A stretch of DNA of 64,000 nt from Chelatococcus sambhunathii (GCF_001418005.1 NZ_LIOL01000001.1:1-64000), one strand, 5' to 3'. Positions 17,828-26,608 are shown, counted from the stretch's first letter. Numbers and translations are program-made. The notes: generated by a model from the sequence alone, not told the origin.

Positions 17828-18673
17828 TTGTCTGGCAGCCGCGTCGCTCTTGCCGCCACTCTGGCCGCTTCGGCCCTCGGCGCATTCGCATTGTCGTCCA
17901 CCGCCCTCGCGCAGTCGTCCCGTCCCTATGAGACGACCTTCGCCGGCGAACCGGTCGGTCCCAACGACTGGATCCTCACGATCAAGGGTAATGCCCAGAT
18001 AACGCCCAAATACGAGGGATCGGACAAGTCGAGCTTCGTCGCCTTCCCGTCCTTCACCATCCGCCGCGCCACGGAGCCCAAGCGCTTCGCGGCCCCGGAC
18101 GATGGGGTGAGCCTCACCTTCTACGGCAACCCGCTCGTCAGCTTTGGCGTCGTCGCCGCCTATCGGGGCGGCCGCTACTACGAGGACGACCGGCGCCTCT
18201 TCGGCCTGTCGAAGATCAACTGGACCATCGAGCCTGGCGTCTTCATCGAACTGTGGCCGACCGAGCAGCTGCGCGCCCGCTTCGAGATCCGCCACGGCCT
18301 CAACGGCAGTGGCTTCGTCGGCGGCGTCGGTCTCGACTGGGTACAGCGGATCGATCGCCTCACCATCTCCGGCGGCCCGCGCGTCGTCCTCGCCGACGGC
18401 GACTACATGGACAAGTATTATAGCGTGACACCCTACGAGGCCGCGCTCAACGGCCGGGTCTGGCCTTTCAAGGCCGACGGCGGCATGCGCTCCATCGGTG
18501 CCGCCGCGGCGGTGTCCTACGACTGGAGCGACGAGTGGAACACCACCGTCTTCGGTCGCTATGACTACCTGACAGGCGACGCGGGCAAGAGCCCGGTGGT
18601 GCGTTCCTTCGGCTCGCGCAACCAGTTCAGCGTCGGCGTCACGGCAGCCTATTCCTTCAAGACCACTTGGTAA
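17828..18673 (+). CDS. Outer membrane protein, MipA/OmpV family
   Basis: A 281-residue beta-barrel protein. The TTG at 17828 has AGGAG eight bases upstream and is followed directly by a Sec signal peptide (VALAATLAASALGAFALS, cleavage near ALAQS). The mature part alternates amphipathic strands. It has WILTIKGNAQITPKYEGSD, the KLEPG-like INWTIEPGVFIELWPTEQ, RARFEIRHGLNG and a final aromatic residue (SFKTTW), which is the usual barrel C-terminal signature. MipA/OmpV proteins form the MltA-interacting scaffold in enterobacteria, and others act as porin-like channels. The role here is unknown. Confidence 0.85.
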   Translation: MSGSRVALAATLAASALGAFALSSTALAQSSRPYETTFAGEPVGPNDWILTIKGNAQITPKYEGSDKSSFVAFPSFTIRRATEPKRFAAPDDGVSLTFYGNPLVSFGVVAAYRGGRYYEDDRRLFGLSKINWTIEPGVFIELWPTEQLRARFEIRHGLNGSGFVGGVGLDWVQRIDRLTISGGPRVVLADGDYMDKYYSVTPYEAALNGRVWPFKADGGMRSIGAAAAVSYDWSDEWNTTVFGRYDYLTGDAGKSPVVRSFGSRNQFSVGVTAAYSFKTTW

Positions 18674-18691
18674 GTTAGCCACGCCGGCAGC

Positions 18692-19147
18692 TCAGGCCTC
18701 GGCCGCTGGCGCTTCGGTCTTTGCCGCAAGAGCCTTGTCGACCGCCTCGACAACCGCGTCGAAGGTCAGCAGCGTCGAGGCGTGCCGGGCCTTGTAATCG
18801 CGCACCGGCTCGAGCACGGCAAGTTCCGCCCAGCGCCCGCCCGGCGGCGGGCCGTTGTCCTTGAGCATGCGCCGCATCGTCTCGCGCAATTCACGCAATT
18901 CCGCCGCATCCGCCCCGATGACGTTGCGCGCCATGATGGATGACGACGCCTGGCCGAGGGCGCAGGCCTTCACGTCGTGGGCGAAGTCGCTGACGCGCCC
19001 GCCGTCCAGCATCACGTCGACGGTCACCGTCGACCCGCAGAGCTTGGAATGGGCAGTGGCGCTGCCGTGCGGCGCGGCAAGCCGCCCGAGCCGTGGAATG
19101 TCCGCCGCCAGTTCCAGAATGCGCCTGTTGTAGATATCCGAGAGCAT
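18692..19147 (-). CDS. Iron-sulfur cluster assembly scaffold protein (IscU/NifU-N-like)
   Basis: A 151-residue member of the NifU_N/IscU fold. It has MLSDIYNRRILELAADIPRL, the first ligand Cys in SKLCGSTVTVDVML and the second in VKACALGQASSSIMAR. The third Cys of canonical IscU (near LxC/CxxK towards the C-terminus) is not obvious. It therefore belongs to the divergent branch found in alphaproteobacteria, next to folE, hisI and yidD. It may deliver clusters to a specific client rather than serve general assembly. The start at 19147 has GGAGCGGGT just upstream. It is divergent from folE. Confidence 0.8.
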   Translation of the reverse strand: MLSDIYNRRILELAADIPRLGRLAAPHGSATAHSKLCGSTVTVDVMLDGGRVSDFAHDVKACALGQASSSIMARNVIGADAAELRELRETMRRMLKDNGPPPGGRWAELAVLEPVRDYKARHASTLLTFDAVVEAVDKALAAKTEAPAAEA

Positions 19148-19341
19148 ACCCGCTCCAACCTGACGGATTTGGTTCCATCCGTGCCGGTCCCCTATATAAG
19201 GCCCGCAGCATGGATGCAAAAGCGCGCCGCCGACCATAAGCCGGCGCGGAGTGCGGCAGGTGCCGGCGACGACGTGCAGCCGATGCGCGGCAAGGGATGC
19301 ATTTCGGGTCCGGGGGCCCGTTGCCGATCGGGAGAGGCCGG

Positions 19342-19995
19342 ATGAAGACTGCCGCGAAATCGTCGAACACGGGCGCCGCCGGGAGCGGCTGCAACAAGAT
19401 GGCGGCACCGCCCCCGAGCCGCGCCGAGGCGGAGGCCGCCGTGCGCACGCTCATCCGCTGGGCCGGCGACGATCCGGATCGGGAGGGCCTCGTCGGGACG
19501 CCCGAGCGCGTCGTTCGCACCTTCGAGGAGGTCTACGCCGGCTATCGCGAGAACCCGGCCGATCTGCTCGGCAGCACCTTCACGGATGTGGGCGGCTACG
19601 AGGAGATGGTCCTCGTACGGGACATTCCCTTCCATTCCCACTGCGAGCACCACATGGTTCCCTTCGTCGGCCGCGCGCACATCGCCTATTACCCCGCGGG
19701 CGGTGTCGTCGGCCTGTCGAAATTCGCCCGCTTGGTCGATGCCTATGCCAGGCGCCTACAGACGCAGGAGACGCTGACGACCCAGATCGCCGATACCATC
19801 GAGACGCACCTTTCCCCGCGCGGCACGGCGGTGATGATCGAGGCCGAGCACATGTGCATGTCCATGCGCGGCGTGCAGAAACAGGGCTCGCTGACCGTGA
19901 CCACCCGCTTCGGCGGCGTCTTCCGCGACGATCCGGCCGAGCAGGTGCGCTTCTTCACGCTGCTGCGCTGCGGCCGCGACCGGACGGCAGGATGA
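19342..19995 (+). CDS. folE: GTP cyclohydrolase I
   Basis: Converts GTP to 7,8-dihydroneopterin triphosphate, the first step of folate synthesis. The 217 residues include [18 protein letters not shown], the zinc-binding region [18 protein letters not shown] (Cys and His ligands) and [20 protein letters not shown]. The [15 protein letters not shown] segment carries the second zinc Cys. The ATG at 19342 follows GGGAGAGGCCGG. About the first 25 residues are a poorly conserved extension. hisI follows after 36 bp and is probably cotranscribed. Confidence 0.95.
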   Translation: MKTAAKSSNTGAAGSGCNKMAAPPPSRAEAEAAVRTLIRWAGDDPDREGLVGTPERVVRTFEEVYAGYRENPADLLGSTFTDVGGYEEMVLVRDIPFHSHCEHHMVPFVGRAHIAYYPAGGVVGLSKFARLVDAYARRLQTQETLTTQIADTIETHLSPRGTAVMIEAEHMCMSMRGVQKQGSLTVTTRFGGVFRDDPAEQVRFFTLLRCGRDRTAG

Positions 19996-20031
19996 TGCCT
20001 CGGGGCGGGACTTCGAACCAAGAGACAGGAC

Positions 20032-20457
20032 ATGTGCGAACGCTGTGACTTCATCGCCGCGCGCGGCAGCAAGGCGGACGTCGAGGAGGGCGACCGGCTG
20101 ATGCCGGCCTTCGACGCGAACGGGCTCCTGACCTGCGTCACGACCGACGCGGCAACCGGCGAGGTGCTCATGGTCGCCCACATGAATGCCGAGGCCCTCG
20201 CCCGTACCGTCGAGACCGGAGAAGCCTGGTACTGGTCCCGCTCGCGTGCCAGCCTCTGGCACAAGGGCGACACCTCGGGCCAGATACAGACAGTTGTCGA
20301 AATGCGCGTCGATTGCGACCAGGACGCCATCGTCCTCAAGGTCGAGGTCGGCGGCGACGGCGGTTGCTGCCACACCGGGCGCCGCTCCTGCTTCTACCGG
20401 CGCGTCATCACCGAGCCGGACGGCCGCGGACGCCTCGTCTTCGACGACGCGGCGTGA
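20032..20457 (+). CDS. hisI: Phosphoribosyl-AMP cyclohydrolase
   Basis: Third step of histidine biosynthesis, opening the purine ring of phosphoribosyl-AMP. The 141 residues show [39 protein letters not shown], the metal-binding acids in [14 protein letters not shown], and the Cys motif [14 protein letters not shown] (zinc ligands). It is the stand-alone HisI form, without the HisE domain. The start MCERCDF is unusual for its two early cysteines. It lies 36 bp downstream of folE. Confidence 0.95.
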   Translation: MCERCDFIAARGSKADVEEGDRLMPAFDANGLLTCVTTDAATGEVLMVAHMNAEALARTVETGEAWYWSRSRASLWHKGDTSGQIQTVVEMRVDCDQDAIVLKVEVGGDGGCCHTGRRSCFYRRVITEPDGRGRLVFDDAA

Positions 20458-20591
20458 CACGGAACGAGGCGCCCGGGCGACCAAAGCCGAAGGCGCCCAG
20501 GGCGACACAAGGACGACATAAGCCTCTTTCATTCATTCCACGGCAACTTCATCCTGCCAGGCTGCATTGTGCTCCTGCGGAGGGCGACCGG

Positions 20592-21587
20592 ATGTTCGAA
20601 GACCTCGCATCGCTGACGGCGGCCGTGGCCGTTGAGCCCAACCTGGCCGTGCCGCGGACGCAGCGCCCTTTCGGCATCGCTCTCGGAGGCGGCGCGGCAC
20701 GCGGCTGGGCGCACATCGGCGTGATGCGCGTCCTGGCGCGTGAGGGCCTCGTCCCGCACGTCATCGCCGGCACGTCCATCGGCGCCGTGGTCGGCGGCTG
20801 CTTTGCCTGCGGCAAGCTGGACGAGCTCGAGGATTTCGCACGCTCGCTGACCAAGCGGCGCGTGATGGGACTGATGGATTTTCACCTCAACGGCTCCGGC
20901 CTCATTGCCGGTCAGCGCCTCAGGCGCATGCTGTCGCACCACCTCGGCGACATTCGCATCGAGGCCCTTGCGCCCCGCTTCGTCGCCATCGCCACCGAGC
21001 TCGGCAGCGGCCACGAGATCTGGCTGACGCGCGGCTCCATCACCGAGGCCCTGCGCGCCTCCTATGCTCTGCCCGGCATCTTCGATGCCGTGCGCCTCGG
21101 CGGCCGCTGGCTGATGGACGGCGCCCTTGTCAATCCGATCCCGGTGACGGCGGCCCGGGCGCTCGGGGCGGAGATCGTGCTCTGCGTCAATCTCAACGGC
21201 AGCGACACGCGCGGCCGCGGCGCCGTCATTCCTGCGCACGGCACGGATGAAGACCTCAACGAGGAGGAGGCACAGACTAGCCGCGGCCTCTTCGCACCCG
21301 TCCGTGGAGCCGCCATGCGCATGCGCCAGTTCGGCCGGCGCTCCGACGGCGCACCCGGCATCGGTGCCGTGATGGTCGATGCCTTCAACATCACGCAGGA
21401 CCGCATCGCCCGCTCGCGCCTCGCCGGAGACCCGCCGGACGTCATGGTGTCGCCACGCCTCGGCCGCATGGGGCTGTTCGACTTCCATCGAGCCGACGAA
21501 GCCATCGCGCTCGGCATGGAAGCCACCGAGCGCGCCCTCGCCGAGTTGCGCGAGATGCTGGAGGTCCCGCTGGCCGAGCGGGGCTGA
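20592..21587 (+). CDS. Patatin-like phospholipase family protein
   Basis: A 331-residue serine acyl hydrolase with the catalytic dyad of patatins. The oxyanion motif is GGGAARG (32-38), the nucleophile elbow GTSIG (Ser62) and the Asp motif DGA (Asp176). It resembles RssA-type proteins (LGGGAARGWAHIG, LMDFHLNGSGLIAGQR). No signal peptide or membrane helix is visible, so it is probably cytoplasmic or peripherally attached. The ATG at 20592 is behind GGAGGGCGACC. The frame opens far upstream within hisI sequence, which is a codon-bias artefact. Confidence 0.88.
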   Translation: MFEDLASLTAAVAVEPNLAVPRTQRPFGIALGGGAARGWAHIGVMRVLAREGLVPHVIAGTSIGAVVGGCFACGKLDELEDFARSLTKRRVMGLMDFHLNGSGLIAGQRLRRMLSHHLGDIRIEALAPRFVAIATELGSGHEIWLTRGSITEALRASYALPGIFDAVRLGGRWLMDGALVNPIPVTAARALGAEIVLCVNLNGSDTRGRGAVIPAHGTDEDLNEEEAQTSRGLFAPVRGAAMRMRQFGRRSDGAPGIGAVMVDAFNITQDRIARSRLAGDPPDVMVSPRLGRMGLFDFHRADEAIALGMEATERALAELREMLEVPLAERG

Positions 21588-21601
21588 CGGCCCGTGCCCT
21601 G

Positions 21602-22033
21602 CTAGGCCATGGCGATATACTCGCGCATGGCCTTGTGCTCGGCCTCGATCTCCGCCACCCGATACTTGACCACGTCGCCGATGGAAACGAGGCCCGTCAG
21701 CTTGCCGTCCTCCACCACCGGCAGGTGGCGGAACTTGCCCTCGGTCATGATCCCCATGATGTCCGTGATCGCCGAGGCGCTCGTACAGGTCACGACCTTC
21801 TCGGTCATGTGCCGGCTCACCGCTTCCTTCAGCGCGTCAATTCCCGCCTTGGCGATCTCGCGGACGATGTCACGCTCGGAGAGGATGCCGAGAACCTTGC
21901 CGCCCTCGTCCACCACGACGACGGCGCCGATGCGCCGCTCGGCGAGAAGCTGGGCTGCCTCCATGAGCGTCTTGTTCGGAGAAATGGTCACGACGCTGCG
22001 GCCCTTGGCCGCCAGGATCTGGGCAACGGTCAT
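21602..22033 (-). CDS. CBS-domain-pair protein
   Basis: A 143-residue protein consisting of two CBS domains. The first spans residues about 3-65 (VVTISPNKTLMEAAQLLAE, then IGAVVVVDEGGKVLGILSER). The second spans about 75-133 (MTEKVVTCTSASAITDIMGI, then FRHLPVVEDGKLTGLVSIGD). Such stand-alone pairs bind adenine nucleotides and regulate partner proteins. The last helix, EIEAEHKAMREYIAMA, matches a common alphaproteobacterial group. The start at 22033 has GGAGGAG directly upstream; the ATG four codons earlier is less likely. Confidence 0.88.
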   Translation of the reverse strand: MTVAQILAAKGRSVVTISPNKTLMEAAQLLAERRIGAVVVVDEGGKVLGILSERDIVREIAKAGIDALKEAVSRHMTEKVVTCTSASAITDIMGIMTEGKFRHLPVVEDGKLTGLVSIGDVVKYRVAEIEAEHKAMREYIAMA

Positions 22034-22165
22034 CAGCTCCTCCATGCCAGATCGAGGCGCTGGTCCCGTGCGATCGCAACGGCACCAAACGCCTGCGATT
22101 CACCCACTTGAGCCATAGTGGTGGCACTCCTCGGCGAGCGCAAGGCGGCCGGGGGATACCGCGGC

Positions 22166-22972
22166 TCAGTCCGCGCGCTCGCGCGAATGAGCGTGGTCGA
22201 AGAGCGGAAAGAGCAGCAGGCCCGCGACGAAGCCGCCGATATGCGCCTCCCAGGCGATGCCGCCCTCGGCCAGACCGAGCGGCAGGGCGGCGACGCCGAA
22301 GGCGAGATTGACGACGAACCAGATGCCGATGAAAGCAAGGGCCCGGCGGTTGCGCATGAGCTGGCCGAGGCTCTCGGCCGGCATGCGGTGGGCGCTGAGG
22401 TCGATGCCGAACATGTGGCCCCAGTCCGGCCGGAAAACGAAACGCGCGGCCGCCGCCATCACGCCCGAGATGGCACCCGAGGCGCCGATCATCGGCACGA
22501 CGTCGAACGGCCGGCTCGCGAGATGGGCCAGCGCCCCTGCAATGGCGCAGACAAGGCACAGGACGAGGAAGCGCACCGCGCCGAAGCGCCGCGCAACGGC
22601 GCTGCCGAAGGCGAGCAGCCATAGGGAATTGGCCCCGAGATGCGCCCACGAGCCATGGAGCAGTGCATAGGTGACGAGGGCCCACGGCGCGGCACCGTCG
22701 CCGAGGACGAGGCGTGCGAACATCTGCCAGTAGCCGCCCTCGGGCATCGCCGCCGCCCGGGCCACGATGGCATCGAGGCTCTCGAAGCCGAGGCCGACGA
22801 CGAGCCGTGCCGGGATGAAGCCGAAGTCCACGAGAATGCGGAAATCCGTCTCCTCGCCGATGACGGAACGCAGGATATGGATGGCGACGATGACGGCGAT
22901 CGACCCGACGACGACCGCCGGGGCGTTGAACATCGGCTCGCGCGAGGGGCCGGAGGAAGGCTGGTGCGACAT
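22166..22972 (-). CDS. Rhomboid family intramembrane serine protease
   Basis: A 268-residue polytopic protein. It has six or seven hydrophobic segments, HGSWAHLGANSLWLL (the conserved His/Asn loop), the catalytic Ser165 in GASGAISG, and His244 in AHIGGFVAGLLLFPLF. These form the rhomboid dyad. The residues before the first helix, MSHQPSSGPSREPMF, are a short cytoplasmic tail. The start at 22972 follows GGAGCCC. Its substrate is unknown. Confidence 0.9.
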   Translation of the reverse strand: MSHQPSSGPSREPMFNAPAVVVGSIAVIVAIHILRSVIGEETDFRILVDFGFIPARLVVGLGFESLDAIVARAAAMPEGGYWQMFARLVLGDGAAPWALVTYALLHGSWAHLGANSLWLLAFGSAVARRFGAVRFLVLCLVCAIAGALAHLASRPFDVVPMIGASGAISGVMAAAARFVFRPDWGHMFGIDLSAHRMPAESLGQLMRNRRALAFIGIWFVVNLAFGVAALPLGLAEGGIAWEAHIGGFVAGLLLFPLFDHAHSRERAD

Positions 22973-23452
22973 GGGCTCCGAAAGGCAAGCGTCGAAGGTG
23001 GCCACGACGCCCGCCGCGGCCGCCGCCGCGGCAACAGGCAACAGTTTGCCCGCCGCGTCAATCCGCCATGGCGCTCAGAGGGCCCACGCGAGCGCCAAGG
23101 GGGGAGAGGCTTTTCGCCTCTCCCCCGGTGCCATCCTTGTCCCGTGCCGTGGCAATCACCCGGCATCTCGTTCGACGCTCCTGCTGGCAGGGCCGGAAGA
23201 CCGCTTGCCGCATGGTCCGGAGCATGACGCGCTGGCCCACAAGGGGCAACGGCAAGGAACGATTAACCCTAACGAAAGGTAAACGTCGGGCACCTCTCCC
23301 CATCCCTGGCACGGGTGCTGCATTCTCGAGAACATGATGTCGGCAACCGTGCCGGGCTGGGAGGAAACGGCACAACCACGCGCCGCTCGCCACTCCCCTC
23401 CCGCCGGTGCGCCGCACGGTCGCGCACGGAGCCGGGACGACAGCGGGTCAAA
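22973..23452. other. Intergenic region between divergent rhomboid and PAS genes
   Basis: A 480-bp stretch with no gene that I can support. Within it is a terminator-like hairpin at 23099-23126. To its right lies a stretch that includes GATTAACCCTAACGAAAGG, a possible regulatory or promoter segment for the PAS gene. Long ORFs on either strand here are shadows without ribosome-binding sites. Confidence 0.5.
23099..23126. terminator. Terminator-like hairpin in a divergent intergenic region
   Basis: GGGGGAGAGGC pairs with GCCTCTCCCCC around a TTTTC loop, in a place where no known gene ends. It may close an unseen small transcript. Confidence 0.5.
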
Positions 23453-24040
23453 ATGAAACATGTGACGAGCCGCGCACTCTACGACTACTGGAACCGCCTG
23501 CGCGGGGAGCGAGCAGCGCCCGAGCGGGGAGAGATCGCGCCTGGCGAGATCCGCCACATCCTGGGCGACACCTTCATCCTGGACATTGACGGCGGCGAGC
23601 CCCTATTCCGCTTGGCCGGCGCGCGGCTGTGCAGCCTCGTCGGGGAGGATCTCAAGGGGCGTGCCTTCACCTCCCTCTGGCACGAGGACAGCCGCCATGA
23701 GAGCCGGCGCGCCATCGCCCTCGTCCTCGACAACCAGGCAGGCGTCGTCGCCGGTGCCGAGGCGCGTCCGCACCCGGCAGCGCCTGCCTCGTCGGGGCAA
23801 CCGCTCGACCTGGAACTCATGCTCCTGCCGCTGCGCTATCGCGGCAAGACCCATGCCCGCATGCTCGGCGCGCTCTCGCCTGCAGCCCCACCCGACTGGC
23901 TCGGTCTCGCTCCTCTTCCTCCCCTCGCCTTCACCTCGGCGCGGGTCCTCTGGCCGGAAGGAACCGACCGCCCGGCCGTGGCGGGCGCCGTTCAGGACCG
24001 CCGCGGTCATCTGATGGTCTTTCGCGGCGGGCGGGGCTGA
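23453..24040 (+). CDS. PAS domain protein (PAS_5-type, alphaproteobacterial)
   Basis: A 195-residue protein. It starts MKHVTSRALYDYWNRLRGER, then ILGDTFILDIDGGEPLFRLAG, a core of the alphaproteobacterial PAS_5 family, then LVGEDLKGRAFTSLWHEDSR and the methyl-binding-type LELMLLPLRYRGKTHARMLG. These proteins are stand-alone sensors with no output domain; partners are unknown. The start at 23453 has no strong ribosome-binding site. It lies ahead of the PilZ gene, in the same orientation but 170 bp apart. Confidence 0.75.
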   Translation: MKHVTSRALYDYWNRLRGERAAPERGEIAPGEIRHILGDTFILDIDGGEPLFRLAGARLCSLVGEDLKGRAFTSLWHEDSRHESRRAIALVLDNQAGVVAGAEARPHPAAPASSGQPLDLELMLLPLRYRGKTHARMLGALSPAAPPDWLGLAPLPPLAFTSARVLWPEGTDRPAVAGAVQDRRGHLMVFRGGRG

Positions 24041-24213
24041 CCCCCCGGCCGAAGGGCGGACCGCAGCGCTGTCGTCCCGAAGGGCAACAGCTTCGCGCAA
24101 GACAAGAGCGCATGACTGTTCACGCGCTTTCGGCGCTTCATGGATCGTCGGGGATCAAGTATCTATTGTACTCGTCCGCTGGCTGATTCTCCGCAGCTTG
24201 GTATTTCGACACG

Positions 24214-24834
24214 ATGGCACGGCCGATTTCACCGACAACTATTGCCTTGCGTGCCAACAAGCAGGATCGACGGCGCCATCAGCGGGTGCCGGTCACTCTC
24301 GTCGGCCGCTACATGCTGCCGGACAAGCAGGAGTATCCGTGCCAGACGCTGGACATGTCGCCCGGCGGCGTCAGCCTCGTAGCTCCGACACCTGGCGCCA
24401 TCGGTGACCGGGTCATCATCTATCTCGAGCAGATCGGCCGCCTCGAAGGCGAGGTGACCCGCCATATCGACAACGGCTTTGCCGTGCGCTTCACCGCGAC
24501 ACCACGCAAGCGCGAGAAGATCGCGACCCAGCTGATGTGGCTGGTGCACCGCGACACGCTTGGGCTGCCCGAGGATCGCCGCCACGAGCGCATCGTGCCC
24601 AACCGGCAGTTGACGACGATGGCAATCGCCGGTGGCGACCGCCAGACGGTGCGCATCATCGACATTTCGCTGTCCGGCGCCGCCGTTTCATCTGCCGCCG
24701 CCCCGGCGGTCGGGACGATGGTCACGCTCGGCCGCACCGAAGGCCGCGTCATGCGCCACTTCGAAGGCGGCTTCGCCGTGGAATTCCTCGTGCCGCTCCC
24801 CGAGCAAGACTTCGACGAGACGATCGAGCTCTGA
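24214..24834 (+). CDS. Double PilZ domain protein (c-di-GMP receptor)
   Basis: A 206-residue protein of two PilZ domains in tandem. The first has the RxxxR-type RRRHQRVPV near residue 19 and DMSPGGVSL (the D/NxSxxG motif). The second has DRRHERIVPN near residue 120 and DISLSGAAVSS. Both thus retain the residues that bind cyclic di-GMP. There is no signal peptide, so it is cytoplasmic. It lies 336 bp upstream of two LapG-type protease genes. A cyclic-di-GMP link to surface adhesion is inferred. Confidence 0.87.
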   Translation: MARPISPTTIALRANKQDRRRHQRVPVTLVGRYMLPDKQEYPCQTLDMSPGGVSLVAPTPGAIGDRVIIYLEQIGRLEGEVTRHIDNGFAVRFTATPRKREKIATQLMWLVHRDTLGLPEDRRHERIVPNRQLTTMAIAGGDRQTVRIIDISLSGAAVSSAAAPAVGTMVTLGRTEGRVMRHFEGGFAVEFLVPLPEQDFDETIEL

Positions 24835-24880
24835 TGGTACGCCGCCGGGGTGCCGCGAAGGCAATCGTCCAGCCGCCCTC

Positions 24881-24972
24881 CGCCGTCATTCCCGCGCTCG
24901 TCGCGGGCATCCACGCCATGAAATCGCGCACAAGCCGGGAGGCGTGGATGGCCGGGATAAGCCCGGCCCGGA
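24881..24972. repeat. Dispersed palindromic intergenic element (copy 1)
   Basis: A roughly 92-bp element containing GTCATTCCCGCGCTCGTCGC and GGCATCCACGCC on one side, and GGCGTGGATGGCCGGG plus GGGATAAGCCCGG on the other, forming an imperfect inverted repeat. A related element is at 58186-58276. From memory, the GTCAT...CATCCACG...CGTGGATG pattern is a common dispersed repeat in Hyphomicrobiales. Confidence 0.7.
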
Positions 24973-25020
24973 CGCTGGAAGAGGGCGCTCTCCTATTGTC
25001 ACCGTCGGGTGGACGGCCTC

Positions 25021-25169
25021 GATAAAATGCGCTGAAATTGAATTAATCCTCGATTTACTTAACAAAACATGCGTTAATGGCCCGTATATCTGTAAAATTA
25101 CGTTTGTTTTATTGAATGTCGATGGATTTTGCTGCCCTAAGATGTCTCCCGACGAACTGGGAGGCGACA
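25021..25169 (+). promoter_or_regulatory. AT-rich leader upstream of the first BTLCP gene
   Basis: From 25021 to about 25130 the sequence is strikingly AT-rich compared with its surroundings (for example TTGAATTAATCC, TTTACTTAACAAAACATG, TTTGTTTTATTGAA). It ends before GGGAGGCGACA, the ribosome-binding site of the gene at 25170. A promoter is likely here, but no unique -35/-10 pair is assigned. Confidence 0.5.
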
Positions 25170-25784
25170 ATGAAAAATCCTATCGTCGCATTGGTCCTCA
25201 TCCTCGCCGGCGCCGTCGCGGCGGACGGTGCCCTGGCGTACGGGCAGCGGCCGGAGCCGACGCCAGCAGCCGCCGAGCACGGCCTCGCCCGCCCGCCGGT
25301 CGGCTGGCTGCAATTCTGCAGCATGCACCCGGCCGATTGCGCCGTCGACCGGCAGGAAGAGGCGCAGATCGACCTCGATGCCCGCCGGTGGCGGCTGCTG
25401 ACCGCCATCAATCGCAAGGTCAACGGCGCCATCGTGCCGCAGACCGACGAGGAGCAGTGGGGCGTCGTCGAAAGCTGGAACTATCCCGACAGCGGCAGGG
25501 GCGATTGCGAGGACTACGCGCTGCTGAAGCGCCGGTTGCTCGCCGAGGCTGGCCTGCCCCGGCGGGCGCTGCGCCTTGCCGTCGTCATCGACGAGAACGG
25601 CGAGGGCCATGCCGTGCTGATGGTGCGCACCGACCGGGGCGACCTGATCCTCGACAACAAGCGCGACGCCGTCCTGCCCTGGCTCGCCACCGGCTATGTC
25701 TTCGTGAAGCGCGAGAGCCAGGATTTCGCCGGCTGGACCTCCCTCGGCCACCAGGGCTCCGAGATGACGGCGAGTCCGCGCTGA
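25170..25784 (+). CDS. Transglutaminase-like cysteine peptidase (BTLCP, LapG-type)
   Basis: A 204-residue exported protein of the BTLCP family (PF06035), to which the cyclic-di-GMP-controlled periplasmic protease LapG belongs. It has a signal peptide (MKNPIVALVLILAGAVAADG), then ARPPVGWLQFC and the catalytic Cys113 in RGDCEDYALLKRRLL. The His is in GEGHAVLMVRT (His147) and the Asp in LILDNKRDAV (Asp162). The DCED sequence around the Cys also holds acidic residues that bind calcium in LapG. It is followed by a paralogue at 25943. Known LapG cleaves adhesins at the outer membrane; the target here is unknown. Confidence 0.87.
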   Translation: MKNPIVALVLILAGAVAADGALAYGQRPEPTPAAAEHGLARPPVGWLQFCSMHPADCAVDRQEEAQIDLDARRWRLLTAINRKVNGAIVPQTDEEQWGVVESWNYPDSGRGDCEDYALLKRRLLAEAGLPRRALRLAVVIDENGEGHAVLMVRTDRGDLILDNKRDAVLPWLATGYVFVKRESQDFAGWTSLGHQGSEMTASPR

Positions 25785-25942
25785 CGACCCTGCCGGCCTT
25801 GCGAGGCCGGCGCTGCGTGCCTCGAAAACCACAGCCATGAACAAATGTTAACCTTGATGAGACGTTGACGCCTGCGCTGCCTTGCGGCATCACCCCCGCC
25901 TGTGAAAAGGTAAACGAAGTCTTAAAGGGGTTGGGGCGGTCG

Positions 25943-26608
25943 ATGGGTTCGCGTACCTCCGTCATTCTGGCGCTTGCAGCCTTGTGTCTCGTTTCGCTGG
26001 CTGCCACGGCCGAGGCCGATACGCGCAAGACGGCTTCCGTTTCCCAGGCCCGCCAGCTTGAAGTCAATCTCCCCGACGCTTCCTCTGCCATCGAGCGCAC
26101 GATGGCCCGCCCGCCGGTCGGCTGGCTTGCCTTCTGCCGCACGAACTGGAGCGAATGCACCGATGACGCGGGCGGCCCCAGCATCATCGACCTCGACCGA
26201 TCGGACTGGCACGACATCGTCCGCATCAACCTCGACGTGAACCGTTCGATCACACCCGTAACAGACATGGAACACTGGGGCGTCGAGGAATCGTGGGACC
26301 TGCCGGTCGACGGCAAGGGCGACTGTGAGGATTATGTGCTCATGAAGCGCAAGCTCCTCATCGAGCGGGGCTTCCCTGCCCGCGCCCTGCTGATCACCGT
26401 GGTGCGGGACGAGGTCGGCGACGGCCATGCGGTGCTGACCGTGCGCACCACCCGCGGCGACTTCATCCTCGACAACAAGCGCGATTCGATCCTCTCGTGG
26501 ACGGCGACCGGCTACCGCTTCATCAAGCGCCAGTCGCAGCAGGACACGATGCATTGGGTCGCCCTTGGCCAGCCCGATGCCGGCACGGCCACCGCTGCGG
26601 CGCGCTGA
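25943..26608 (+). CDS. Transglutaminase-like cysteine peptidase (BTLCP, LapG-type), second copy
   Basis: A 221-residue paralogue of the gene at 25170 with the same layout. It has a signal peptide (SVILALAALCLVSLAATAEA), ARPPVGWLAFCRTNW, catalytic Cys128 in GKGDCEDYVLMKRKLL, His162 in GDGHAVLTVRTT and Asp177 in FILDNKRDSIL. The gap of about 160 bp contains GGTAAACGAAGTCT at 25909. The shared ARPPVGWL motif before the core, with a further Cys, is seen in both copies. Tandem duplication followed by divergence is the simplest explanation. Confidence 0.87.
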   Translation: MGSRTSVILALAALCLVSLAATAEADTRKTASVSQARQLEVNLPDASSAIERTMARPPVGWLAFCRTNWSECTDDAGGPSIIDLDRSDWHDIVRINLDVNRSITPVTDMEHWGVEESWDLPVDGKGDCEDYVLMKRKLLIERGFPARALLITVVRDEVGDGHAVLTVRTTRGDFILDNKRDSILSWTATGYRFIKRQSQQDTMHWVALGQPDAGTATAAAR

